Assembly: GCF_900236475.1 (NCBI RefSeq)
Contig: NZ_LT963352.1
Coordinates: 7,969,001-8,033,000 of the forward strand
Origin: Streptomyces chartreusis NRRL 3882
GTDB lineage: Bacteria; Actinomycetota; Actinomycetes; Streptomycetales; Streptomycetaceae
Length of the DNA stretch: 64,000 bases
Reading direction: 5' to 3'
How positions within the stretch are numbered: the first letter of the stretch is position 1; the number at the start of each line of letters is the position of its first letter. The position numbers and the translations under genes are program-made. The notes beneath the pieces are model-generated. The model did not search any database. It was not told the DNA's origin and worked only from the letters and a program-made list of their open reading frames with translations. Below, in pieces: positions 53,084 to 60,784 of this stretch.

Positions 53084-54334
53084 TCACCAGCGGGGGAGCC
53101 TCAGCTCGTACTCCGGCCGGAACCGCCGCATGTAGCCGGTGTCGTCCCTGCTGCGCATCCCGGAGTCGACGTAACGCCGGTGCAGCTGCTCCAGCTTGTC
53201 GTGGTCGAGCTCGACACCCAGCCCCGGCCCGGTCGGCACCCGGACCTCCCCGTCGCGCAACTCCAGTACACCGGGGACGATCACGTCGTCCGCCGAGTTC
53301 CACGGGTAGTGCGTGTCGCAGGAGTGGTCCAGGTTCGGGATGGCCGCGGCGACATGGGTCATCGCGGCGAGGCTGATGCCCAGGTGCGAGTTGGAGTGCA
53401 TCGACAGGGCGATCCCGAACGCCTCGCACACGGCGGCCAGTTCCCGGGTGCGGCGCAGCCCGCCCCAGTAGTGGTGGTCGGTGAGCAGGACCTGGATCGC
53501 GTTCTGCTCGATCGCCGGCTTCAGGTGGTCCCAGGCGATCACGCACATGTTCGTCGCGAGCGGCAGGGGCGACTCCTTCGCCACCTCCGCCATGCCGCCG
53601 ATGCCCTTGGTCGGGTCCTCCAGGTACTCGAGGACGCCGTCGAGTTCCCGGGCGACGTACGTCGACGTCTCCACCGTCCAAGCCACGTTCGGGTCCAGCC
53701 GCAGCGGCTGCCCGGGGAAGGCCTCCGCCAGTGCCCGGATCGCGGCGATCTCCTCGTCGGGCGGGAACACGCCGCCCTTGAGCTTGAACGACCTGAATCC
53801 GTACCGCTCCTGCATCAGCCGGGCCTGCTCGACGATCCCGGCCGGGTCGAGGGCCTCGCCCCAGTCGTCGCCGATCGCCGGACGGCCGTCGAGAGCGGGA
53901 TGCTCGGCCCACTTGTAGAAGAGGTACGCGGCGAACGGCACCGCGTCGCGGACCCTGCCGCCCAGCAGATCGCTGACCGGACGGCCGAGCAGCTTGCCCT
54001 GCGCGTCGAGGCAGGCCACCTCCACCGCCGACGTGGTCCAGCCGCGCTCGTGGGAGCTGGGCACGGTCTGCAGCAGGGCCGCGTCGATCGCGGCGGCGAC
54101 GGTGGTGGTGTCGAAGACGTCCATCCCGGCGACCACCTTCGCCGCGGCCTGAAGCCGCTCCAGCCGGGCGGTGCCGCCGGGGGACTCGCCGAGCCCCACC
54201 GTGCCGTCCTCCAGGACGAGTTGCAGGATGATCCGCAAGGCGAGCGGCTCGTGCACGCCGTTGGAGTTGAGCAGCGGCGGGTCGCCGAAGGCGATCGGGG
54301 TGACGATCAGCTCCCGGATGCGCGTGTGGCTCAT
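53084..54334 (-). CDS. gudD: D-glucarate dehydratase (enolase superfamily)
   Basis: A 416-residue dehydratase converting D-glucarate (or L-idarate) to 5-dehydro-4-deoxy-D-glucarate. The catalytic set of the GlucD group is complete: KLKGG with Lys184 and Lys186, metal ligands Asp214 (LDPN), Glu239 (LEDP) and Asn262 (TNMC), the Asp286 segment (LLTDHHYWGG) and His in SMHSNSHLGISLAAMTH around 313-317. It overlaps the next gene upstream by four bases (ATGA). Its partner encodes the following step, which confirms the pathway to 2-oxoglutarate semialdehyde. Confidence 0.93.
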   Translation of the reverse strand: MSHTRIRELIVTPIAFGDPPLLNSNGVHEPLALRIILQLVLEDGTVGLGESPGGTARLERLQAAAKVVAGMDVFDTTTVAAAIDAALLQTVPSSHERGWTTSAVEVACLDAQGKLLGRPVSDLLGGRVRDAVPFAAYLFYKWAEHPALDGRPAIGDDWGEALDPAGIVEQARLMQERYGFRSFKLKGGVFPPDEEIAAIRALAEAFPGQPLRLDPNVAWTVETSTYVARELDGVLEYLEDPTKGIGGMAEVAKESPLPLATNMCVIAWDHLKPAIEQNAIQVLLTDHHYWGGLRRTRELAAVCEAFGIALSMHSNSHLGISLAAMTHVAAAIPNLDHSCDTHYPWNSADDVIVPGVLELRDGEVRVPTGPGLGVELDHDKLEQLHRRYVDSGMRSRDDTGYMRRFRPEYELRLPRW

Positions 54335-55239
54335 GCGCCGACGACCTCCAGACCACGGTCGATGAGTTTGGACAGCCGGGCGATGTGCTCCGCCGTCGGA
54401 TCCAGCAGCGGAGCCCGTACGCCTCCGACGTCCAGGCCGCGCAGCGTCACCCCGGCCTTGACGAGCGACACGGCGTACCCGGGAACCTCGTCGCGCAGGG
54501 CGACCAGCGGGCCGTAGAACTCGTCGAGGAGCCGGGAGACCAGCGGCTCGTCGCCCTCGGCCAGGGCCCGGTGGAAGGCCAGGGCGATCTCCGGGGCGAA
54601 GGCGAACACCGCCGAGGAGTACAGGTCGACGCCGATGTCCCGGTAGGCGGGCGCGGTCATCTCGGCGGTGGGCAGGCCGTTGAAGAACTGGAAGTCCTCC
54701 GTGCCCGGCACGGCACGCACCGCGCGGACGACGCGGTGCATCCGTTCGATGTCCCCGACGCCGTCCTTGAGTCCGACGACCCCGGGCAGGGCGGCGATCT
54801 CGGCGGCCGTGTCCGCGGTGAGCCGGGCGGTACCCCGCTGGTAGAAGACGACGGGCAGATGGGTGGCCGCGGTGACCTCCCGGACGTAGCGCAGCAGGCC
54901 CTGCTGCGGGGCGCCGACCAGGTAGGGCGGCAGCAGCAGGATGCCGTCGGCGCCGGCGCGTTCGACGCGGGCGGCCTGGTCCCGGGCGACCGGCACAGGA
55001 CCGCCGGCGGCGGCGAAGACCGGGACGCGTCCGGCCGTGGTCCGCACAGCCACCCTGGTGGCCCGCTCGATCTCATCGGCCGACAGGGCGTGGAACTCGC
55101 CGGTGCCACAGGCGACGAACACACCTCCCGCGCCCGCGGTGACACCCGACTCGATGTGCTGGGCGAGCCGTTCCTCGTCCAGTGAGCCGTCCGCCGCGAA
55201 CGGCGTGACCGGGAAGAACAGCACTCCGTGGAACTTCAT
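54331..55239 (-). CDS. kdgD: 5-dehydro-4-deoxyglucarate dehydratase (DapA family)
   Basis: A 302-residue class I lyase of the dihydrodipicolinate synthase family which decarboxylates and dehydrates 5-dehydro-4-deoxy-D-glucarate to 2,5-dioxopentanoate. The Schiff-base lysine is Lys158 in GLKDGVGD. GTGEFHALSADE and the YQRG tyrosine near 133-135 fit this branch. ATG 55239 follows GAGGGAG at good spacing; a longer frame from 55284 would overlap the spacer to the permease gene. It lies between permease and glucarate dehydratase genes, so uptake and two catabolic steps are in one operon. Confidence 0.93.
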   Translation of the reverse strand: MKFHGVLFFPVTPFAADGSLDEERLAQHIESGVTAGAGGVFVACGTGEFHALSADEIERATRVAVRTTAGRVPVFAAAGGPVPVARDQAARVERAGADGILLLPPYLVGAPQQGLLRYVREVTAATHLPVVFYQRGTARLTADTAAEIAALPGVVGLKDGVGDIERMHRVVRAVRAVPGTEDFQFFNGLPTAEMTAPAYRDIGVDLYSSAVFAFAPEIALAFHRALAEGDEPLVSRLLDEFYGPLVALRDEVPGYAVSLVKAGVTLRGLDVGGVRAPLLDPTAEHIARLSKLIDRGLEVVGA

Positions 55240-55267
55240 GTCTCCCTCATACGTGGGGGGTGGGTGG

Positions 55268-56212
55268 TCAGCCCTTGGTGGCACCGGCGGCGATGCCGGT
55301 GACCAGCGAGCGCTGGAGGAGCAGATAGACGATCAGGCTGGGGACGAGGGCGATCACCGCACCGGCCAGCACCACCCCCGAGCCGACCTCGGGGTCGGTG
55401 CGCAGGATGGACAGGGCGACGGTGACCGTGTAGTCGGTGGGGTCCTTGGCGGCGATCAGGGGCAGCAGGTACTGGTCCCAGATCATGATGAAACCGAGCA
55501 CCCCGGCCACCCCGAGCGCGGGCTTGCACAGCGGCAGGATGACCTGCCACAGCATCCGCAGCTCACCGACGCCGTCGATCCGGGCGGCCTCCTCGATCTC
55601 GGCGGGGATGTCCTTCATGAACTCGGTGAGCACCATCACCGAGAAGCCCCAGGCACCGAGCGGCAGGATGACGCCCCAGACGGTGCCCTTCAGATCGAGG
55701 CCGACCACGGGCACATGGCCGAGGACCAGCGACAGCGGGATGGCGATGACCTCCTCCGGGAGCATCATCGTCAGCATGAACAGGGTCAGGATCAGCGCCT
55801 GCCCGCGGAACTTGTGCCGGGCCAGCGCGTACGCGGCGAGCGTGCAGACGACGAGCTGGAGCAGCAGTCCGCCGCCCGCGATGACCAGGGAGTTGCCGAA
55901 GTAGTCCCAGATGCCGCGCTCTCCCGCCACCTGGAAGTTCAGCAGGGTCGGGCGGTGGGGGAGGAACGACAGGGTGGAGCCGCTGGCCTTCTCGCTGAAC
56001 GAACCGGAGAAGACGGTCAGGAACGGCGCCGCGAAGACGCCCAGGGCGAGTGCGCAGAGCAGGACGCGCAGCGCCCAGGCGGGGCCCGGCCGGTCGCTCC
56101 AGCCGAGGGCGGTGTCGAAACGGGCGGGGGTGGTGCGCTGCTTCCCGGCGGACTTCCCCGCGGGCGAGGCGGTCACCGGGGTCCGGACGGGATCGATGGC
56201 GGGCGCGCTCAT
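55268..56212 (-). CDS. CUT1 ABC transporter permease, MalG type
   Basis: A 314-residue inner-membrane permease with six hydrophobic segments, the EAA loop EIEEAARIDGVGELRMLWQV near residue 205, and the ending RSLVTGIAAGATKG. A hydrophilic 40-residue cytoplasmic N-terminus precedes the first helix, longer than usual. It starts in the stop of the other permease (four-base overlap). Together with its partners it should import glucarate or a related aldarate or a glycan that yields it, judged from the catabolic genes that follow. Confidence 0.92.
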   Translation of the reverse strand: MSAPAIDPVRTPVTASPAGKSAGKQRTTPARFDTALGWSDRPGPAWALRVLLCALALGVFAAPFLTVFSGSFSEKASGSTLSFLPHRPTLLNFQVAGERGIWDYFGNSLVIAGGGLLLQLVVCTLAAYALARHKFRGQALILTLFMLTMMLPEEVIAIPLSLVLGHVPVVGLDLKGTVWGVILPLGAWGFSVMVLTEFMKDIPAEIEEAARIDGVGELRMLWQVILPLCKPALGVAGVLGFIMIWDQYLLPLIAAKDPTDYTVTVALSILRTDPEVGSGVVLAGAVIALVPSLIVYLLLQRSLVTGIAAGATKG

Positions 56213-57120
56213 CTCACGTCTCCCCTCTTGCGGAAGTAGTTGACCGTGACGGTGAGCAGCAGCGTCACGCACAGCAGGAGCACGGAGGCGGCCGAGGCGC
56301 CGCCGATGTCGTTGCGGGAGAAGCCGAGGGTGTAGGCGCGGGTCATCCAGACGTCGGTGGACCCGGCCGGGCCGCCGCCGGTGAGGACGTACACCTCGGT
56401 GAAGACGCGCAGTCCGCGGATGGCGGCGAGGGTGAGGACGATGCCGAGGGCCGGGCGGATGGCGGGCAGGGTGATGTGCCGCAGTCGCTGCCACAGCGAG
56501 ACCCCGTCCATCGCGGCGGCCTCGTACAGCGAGCGGTCCACACCCGCCAGTCCCGCGAGGATGATCACCATGTTGTAGGGGGCGAGCATCCAGATGCCCA
56601 TGGCCATGGTCGCCCACAGCGCCGTGTCGGGGTTGTCGAGGTAGGGCACGGGCCCCAGGCCGAGGAGCCCGAGACCGCTGTTGATGAGGCCGTCGGAGGT
56701 CGGGTAGTACATCAGCCGCCACATCTCGCCGACCACCGCGGTGGCGGTGACGACGGGCAGGAAGACGGCGGTACGGATGATCCTCAGCGAGCGGGCCTGA
56801 CCTTCGAGCAGCAGGGCCAGCAGGAAGCCGGCGACGATGCCGCCGAGGGACATGCCGATGCCCAGGACCAGCGTGTGGCTGATCGCGTCCTGGAACCGGT
56901 GGTCGGTCAGGACCCGTGTGTAGTTGTCGAGGCCGACCCACTTGTCACCGAGGAAGGGCCGCACGTCGAAGAAGCTGAGCCAGACGCCCTTGCCCATGGG
57001 GAGGAACTTGAAGACCAGGGCGAGCAGCAGACCCGGCGCGAGGAACAGCCAGGGAAGTACGGACTTCTTGCCGAGGAACCGGGCTCTGCGTGGCCCGGGC
57101 GTCGTCACGGTCGCGGTCAT
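56209..57120 (-). CDS. CUT1 ABC transporter permease, MalF type
   Basis: A 303-residue inner-membrane permease. The segments WLFLAPGLLLALVFKFLPMG and KWVGLDNYTRVL are typical of the family opening, and the EAA loop reads SLYEAAAMDGVSLWQRLRHI near 215. It overlaps the receptor gene and the other permease by four bases each. No ATPase gene is present in the operon, so the shared-ATPase arrangement applies here too. Confidence 0.93.
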   Translation of the reverse strand: MTATVTTPGPRRARFLGKKSVLPWLFLAPGLLLALVFKFLPMGKGVWLSFFDVRPFLGDKWVGLDNYTRVLTDHRFQDAISHTLVLGIGMSLGGIVAGFLLALLLEGQARSLRIIRTAVFLPVVTATAVVGEMWRLMYYPTSDGLINSGLGLLGLGPVPYLDNPDTALWATMAMGIWMLAPYNMVIILAGLAGVDRSLYEAAAMDGVSLWQRLRHITLPAIRPALGIVLTLAAIRGLRVFTEVYVLTGGGPAGSTDVWMTRAYTLGFSRNDIGGASAASVLLLCVTLLLTVTVNYFRKRGDVR

Positions 57121-58436
57121 TTCAACAGGTCCTGGTCCTTGAGGTCACCGGCGAGGGTGTCGTTGAGTTCCTTGAGGCCGGCCTTGACGTCACTGCCGCA
57201 GTACGTGAAGAGCGCGTTGAGTGCGTCGGCGGTGTCCTGCTTGATCGGTGCGAAGTCGGGGGCGTTGGGGAACTGCACGGAGGCCGTCTCGTACGCCTTC
57301 TGCACCACGCTCCAGCGCGGATCGTCGCGCACCTTCGCCGCGTCCAGCGTGGAGTTGACGGGGATGCGCACGACGGGCTGGTGGTCGCCGGTCATGGCGA
57401 GCTCCTGGCCCTCGGGAGAGATCAGGAAGGCCGCGAGGGTCTGCTCCAGCCTGGCCTTGCCGGTCTTCGCGCCGAAGTAGATGTTCTCGCCGTCGGCGAG
57501 CACGTCGTTGTTGCCGGCCGGGCCCGACGGCGCGGGCAGGACCTCGTACTTGTCCTTGCCGAGCGCCTTGTCGAAGGTGGAGATGTTGTACGGGCCGGTG
57601 AGGTACATCCCGGCGTTGCCGTCCTGGAAGTTGGTGGTGTTGGCGGTGACGGAGGTGAGGGCGCTGGGCTGTATGACACCGTTGTCACCGCAGAAGAGGT
57701 TGTCCTTCATCCAGGTGACGGTGCGCAGGGCGGCCGCCGAGTCCATGGCGGGCCGGTAGCCCGTGCCGTCCTTCTCGATGATCCGCACGCCGCCCTGCCA
57801 CAGCCAGCTGGCGCCCCACCAGGCGACATAGCCGTTCTGCGCGCTGCCGGGCACGACCATGCCGTACGTGTCCTTCTTGCCGTCCCCGTCCGGGTCGCGG
57901 GTGGCGAAGGCCTTGGCGAGGGCGAGTGTGTCCTGCCAGGTCTTCGGCTGCGGCAGGCCGAGCTTCTCGCGCCAGTCCTTGCGGACGAACAGCGTCATGG
58001 CCTGACGGGAGTAGGGGATGCCGTAGTGCCTGCCGTCGCGGCCCACGGTGGACGACCAGGACTGGGCGGTGATCTCGTCGTGTCCGGCGATCGAGGCCGG
58101 GGTGATGGGCTTGAGCAGCCCCTGGGCCTGGTAACTGCCCATCAGCGCAGTGTCGTTGATCATGACGTCCGGCAGGTCCTTGGTGGACGCCCGGCTCTGC
58201 AGCTGCTGGTCGAAGTTCATGACCGGCTGGTAATCGATCTTGATACCGGTCTTCTTGGTGAAGGCGGCGAACACCCGCTCGTAGGTCTGGGCGGACTCCG
58301 GATCGCTCCGGGTCCACACCTCCAGCGTGTTCGGATCACCGGCCCGGGCGCTGCCGGAACCGGAGCCGCAGGCGGCCGTTCCGAACAGGAGACCCGAGAC
58401 GGCGAGCGCGGCGGCCAGGCGTCGGCGATCCCGCAT
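57117..58436 (-). CDS. CUT1 ABC transporter substrate-binding lipoprotein
   Basis: A 439-residue extracellular receptor. ATG 58436 is preceded by GGAG at eight bases. The arginine-rich start and hydrophobic core lead to the lipobox-like TAAC around residue 23, followed by a Gly/Ser linker. The domain starts LEVWTRSDPESAQTYERVF and includes DLPDVMINDTALMGSY and FQDGNAGMYLTGPY, typical of family 1 receptors. First gene of the aldarate operon, with a strong promoter and a palindromic operator just upstream. Confidence 0.92.
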   Translation of the reverse strand: MRDRRRLAAALAVSGLLFGTAACGSGSGSARAGDPNTLEVWTRSDPESAQTYERVFAAFTKKTGIKIDYQPVMNFDQQLQSRASTKDLPDVMINDTALMGSYQAQGLLKPITPASIAGHDEITAQSWSSTVGRDGRHYGIPYSRQAMTLFVRKDWREKLGLPQPKTWQDTLALAKAFATRDPDGDGKKDTYGMVVPGSAQNGYVAWWGASWLWQGGVRIIEKDGTGYRPAMDSAAALRTVTWMKDNLFCGDNGVIQPSALTSVTANTTNFQDGNAGMYLTGPYNISTFDKALGKDKYEVLPAPSGPAGNNDVLADGENIYFGAKTGKARLEQTLAAFLISPEGQELAMTGDHQPVVRIPVNSTLDAAKVRDDPRWSVVQKAYETASVQFPNAPDFAPIKQDTADALNALFTYCGSDVKAGLKELNDTLAGDLKDQDLLK

Positions 58437-58454
58437 GGATGGTTCTCCGTTCAT

Positions 58455-58477
58455 ATTCGTGAACCAACTTCACGAAT
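58455..58477. promoter_or_regulatory. Perfect 9-5-9 operator palindrome of the aldarate operon
   Basis: ATTCGTGAA at 58455-58463 and TTCACGAAT at 58469-58477 with a CCAAC spacer, 18 bases upstream of the receptor start and downstream of the -10 box. A repressor bound here would block transcription or its start. The regulator gene is not in the window. Confidence 0.75.
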
Positions 58478-58491
58478 CTAAATGATCGGCC

Positions 58492-58520
58492 AAGCTAGGA
58501 TCGTTTCATCACCCTGTCAA
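58492..58520 (-). promoter_or_regulatory. Promoter of the aldarate operon
   Basis: Minus strand: TTGACA (58515-58520), a 17-base spacer, and TAGCTT (58492-58497). It is a near-consensus sigma-70 promoter about 55 bases upstream of the receptor gene, followed by the palindromic operator. Confidence 0.65.
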
Positions 58521-58592
58521 TACATGGCTGAAATGTTTCACCGAGGTCACACGAGGCCACACGAGGCCGTGCGCCGGCCCGGAGAACGACAG

Positions 58593-58623
58593 CGGCCCCA
58601 ACCGGATGGACCGGTTGGGGCCG
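58593..58623. terminator. Terminator hairpin after the DUF5997 gene
   Basis: A perfect 13-bp stem, CGGCCCCAACCGG at 58593-58605 and its complement at 58611-58623, with a 5-base loop. It lies 20 bases 3' of the minus-strand gene's stop, so it should insulate the aldarate operon from it. Confidence 0.8.
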
Positions 58624-58642
58624 TCTGAGAGAAGGGCCGAGG

Positions 58643-59035
58643 TCAGCCGCGGTGCTCGGCGCGCTCGGCGTTCTTCTTCTTGATGCGGGCCGCCTCCTTG
58701 CGGACCTCCGCCTGCGTTGCGCGCTCCCGCTCCAGCCAGGCGGGGTTCTCCTGCTTCAGCGTCTCGATCTGCTCGGTGGTGAGGGGCTCGGTGAGGCCGC
58801 CGCGGGCGAGACCCGCGATGGAGACGCCGAGCTTCGCCGCGACCACCGGGCGAGGGTGCGGGCCGTTGCTCCGCAGGTCCTGAAGCCACTGCGGCGGGTT
58901 CGCCTGGAGCTCGTTCAGCTCGGCGCGCGAGACGACACCCTCCCGGAACTCTGCGGGTGTGGCCTCGAGGTACACACCCAGCTTCTTCGCCGCGGTCGCG
59001 GGCTTCATGGTCTGGGTGCTCTGGTGCGACGTCAT
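58643..59035 (-). CDS. DUF5997 family protein
   Basis: A 130-residue small cytoplasmic protein of the actinobacterial DUF5997 family. Typical features are KPATAAKKLGVYLEATPAEFREG near the start, NPPQWLQDLRSNGPHPRPVVAAKLGVSIAGLARGG in the middle and a charged helical end with ARIKKKNAERAEH. ATG 59035 is chosen; a longer frame to 59170 would overlap the divergent gene. It is divergent from a LysR-type effector-domain gene, a pairing that is usual in streptomycetes and suggests a functional link. The function is unknown. Confidence 0.88.
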   Translation of the reverse strand: MTSHQSTQTMKPATAAKKLGVYLEATPAEFREGVVSRAELNELQANPPQWLQDLRSNGPHPRPVVAAKLGVSIAGLARGGLTEPLTTEQIETLKQENPAWLERERATQAEVRKEAARIKKKNAERAEHRG

Positions 59036-59093
59036 GGCACCCAGCGTATCGAGCGTGTGCACGACCCCCGACCACGGCCGGTAACCTGGCCAG

Positions 59094-59855
59094 GTGACAG
59101 GCTCGGATGAATCTCCCTCGTTCCGGCTCGTGTACGTCCCCGGGGTGATGCCCGACAAGTGGGTGCGCATCTGGAACGAGCGGCAGCCCGATGTCCCGCT
59201 GGCCCTGACGCAGGTGCCGGCCGCCGCTGCGGCCGGGCGGCTGCTGGGCGGGGACGCCGACGCGGGCCTCGTGCGCCTCCCCGTCGACCGTACGGTGTTC
59301 AGCGCGATCCCCCTCTACACCGAGCAGACGGTCGTCGTCGTGCCCGCGGACCACCTGGTCACGGCGGTCGACGAGGTGTCCCCCGAGGACCTGTCCGACG
59401 ACATCGTGCTGCACCCTCTCGACGACGTCCTCGACTGGGAGGACATGCCCGGGCGGCCCGCCCTCGAACGCCCCGCGACCACGGCCGACGCCGTCGAACT
59501 GGTCGCGGCGGGGATCGGCGTGCTCATCGTCCCCCTGTCGCTCGCCCGCCTCCACCACCGCAAGGACCTCACCCACCGTCCCCTCGGGGACGCCCCCGAG
59601 TCGAGCGTGGCGCTCGTCTGGCCCGAGGACGCGACGACGGACCTGGTGGAGGACTTCATCGGCATCGTCCGCGGACGCACGGTCAACAGCACCCGCGGCC
59701 GCCGGCAGCCTTCGGCGCAGGAGAAGCCCAAGCGGGACGACCACCGCAAGCAGCCGGCCAGGCCGTCGGGCGCGAATCGCCGCGGGTCCTCCACCGCCAC
59801 CCCCAAGGGCGGCAAGGGCGGCGCCAAGCGGGGCAAGCCCCGCCGGCGCTCCTAG
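59094..59855 (+). CDS. LysR-type substrate-binding-domain protein without DNA-binding domain
   Basis: A 253-residue protein from GTG 59094. It consists of the effector-binding half of LysR regulators (FRLVYVPGVMPDKWVRIWNE, then DADAGLVRLPVDRTVF, YTEQTVVVVPADHLV and AAGIGVLIVPLSLARLHH) but lacks any helix-turn-helix. The last 65 residues are Lys/Arg/Gly-rich and disordered, like a nucleic-acid-binding tail. It is divergent from the DUF5997 gene with only 58 bases between, so they share a control region. It may act as a ligand-binding partner rather than a classic repressor. Confidence 0.87.
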   Translation: MTGSDESPSFRLVYVPGVMPDKWVRIWNERQPDVPLALTQVPAAAAAGRLLGGDADAGLVRLPVDRTVFSAIPLYTEQTVVVVPADHLVTAVDEVSPEDLSDDIVLHPLDDVLDWEDMPGRPALERPATTADAVELVAAGIGVLIVPLSLARLHHRKDLTHRPLGDAPESSVALVWPEDATTDLVEDFIGIVRGRTVNSTRGRRQPSAQEKPKRDDHRKQPARPSGANRRGSSTATPKGGKGGAKRGKPRRRS

Positions 59856-59889
59856 GAGACCCTCCTGCCACGCGGTTCCCGGGCCTCGC

Positions 59890-60642
59890 TCACCCGGCCG
59901 ACGGCGACGGCTGGATTGCGTTCGGAGCCTCCGTGCGCAGGTCCTCCAGCCCCTTGGGGATGTTCAGCGTCAGCACCGGCGCGCCCGGCTGCGGGGGCGG
60001 CGGCGTGGTCTGGTCCTCCGGCATCTTGGGCGGGCTCGTCTGCTGGAGGTTGACCTGCTCGTGATTGACCAGGCCGGTCTTCTCCAGGATCGTGATGTGG
60101 TCCAGCACCGTGGAGTTGGCCTGGTCGGCGAGCTGACGCACCAGCGTGTTCCGTGTGTTGGCACGGATCTTGGCGATCGTCGAGAAGATCTGGCCGTGGG
60201 TGACCCGCATGATGCTCACCGCGGTCGAGTCGAACTCCTGGCCCTGGGCGCCCTCCACCGTCGCCACGAACTGCTGCTGCTGGGGCGACGCCTGGTTCGG
60301 CAGCGTGATGCCCAGCTCCGGGGCGACCTTGCGGCAGGCGGCGTCCAGCCGCCCGTGTCCGACGACGAGGTGCTCGCCGGCCTCCTTCATCGCGGCCGAC
60401 CCTCCGCGCTGCATCACCAGCAGACCCAGCGGATGCTCCCACAGCCCGGCCGCGCGCACCTTCACCACGAAGTCGCGGTCCGCCTCGGTCAGCGGACCGT
60501 ACTGGGTGTTGGCGATGATGCGGTCCTGGCCGGAAGCCGTGTTCTGCACGCCCAGCATGCTCGGGTAGGCGAGCGCGGTGAGCGTCAGGATCATCGCACC
60601 GCCCACGAACGCGGTTCCTGCCGTGCTGCGCGAGATGCGCAT
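59890..60642 (-). CDS. Secreted/membrane-anchored DUF4142 protein
   Basis: A 250-residue exported protein. The N-terminal STAGTAFVGGAMILTLTALAYP is a signal peptide or anchor. The rest is a four-helix, ferritin-like DUF4142 domain (LTEADRDFVVKVRAAGLWEHP, then AAMKEAGEHLVVGHGRLDAACR, SIMRVTHGQIFSTIAKIRANT and VLDHITILEKTG). A proline-rich C-terminus follows. ATG 60642 has AGGAGG seven bases ahead. DUF4142 proteins are usually found outside the membrane; the role is unknown. Confidence 0.88.
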   Translation of the reverse strand: MRISRSTAGTAFVGGAMILTLTALAYPSMLGVQNTASGQDRIIANTQYGPLTEADRDFVVKVRAAGLWEHPLGLLVMQRGGSAAMKEAGEHLVVGHGRLDAACRKVAPELGITLPNQASPQQQQFVATVEGAQGQEFDSTAVSIMRVTHGQIFSTIAKIRANTRNTLVRQLADQANSTVLDHITILEKTGLVNHEQVNLQQTSPPKMPEDQTTPPPPQPGAPVLTLNIPKGLEDLRTEAPNAIQPSPSAG

Positions 60643-60731
60643 CGTGCCTCCTGGGATATGAACGGCCCAACGCCAGGAGGTACGTATGCCAGGGGCGAAA
60701 CAATCACCGCTGACGCAAAGAATTTGGTGAA

Positions 60732-60778
60732 CCGACCGGGCCCGGTGCCGAGTGCGGCACGGCACCGGACCCGGTCGG
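60732..60778. terminator. Terminator hairpin after the GH127 gene
   Basis: A 19-bp stem with one mismatch: 60732-60750 (starting CCGACCGGG) pairs with 60760-60778, with a 9-base loop. It begins just 3' of the minus-strand GH127 stop at 60785. Confidence 0.75.
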
Positions 60779-60784
60779 AAGGGC

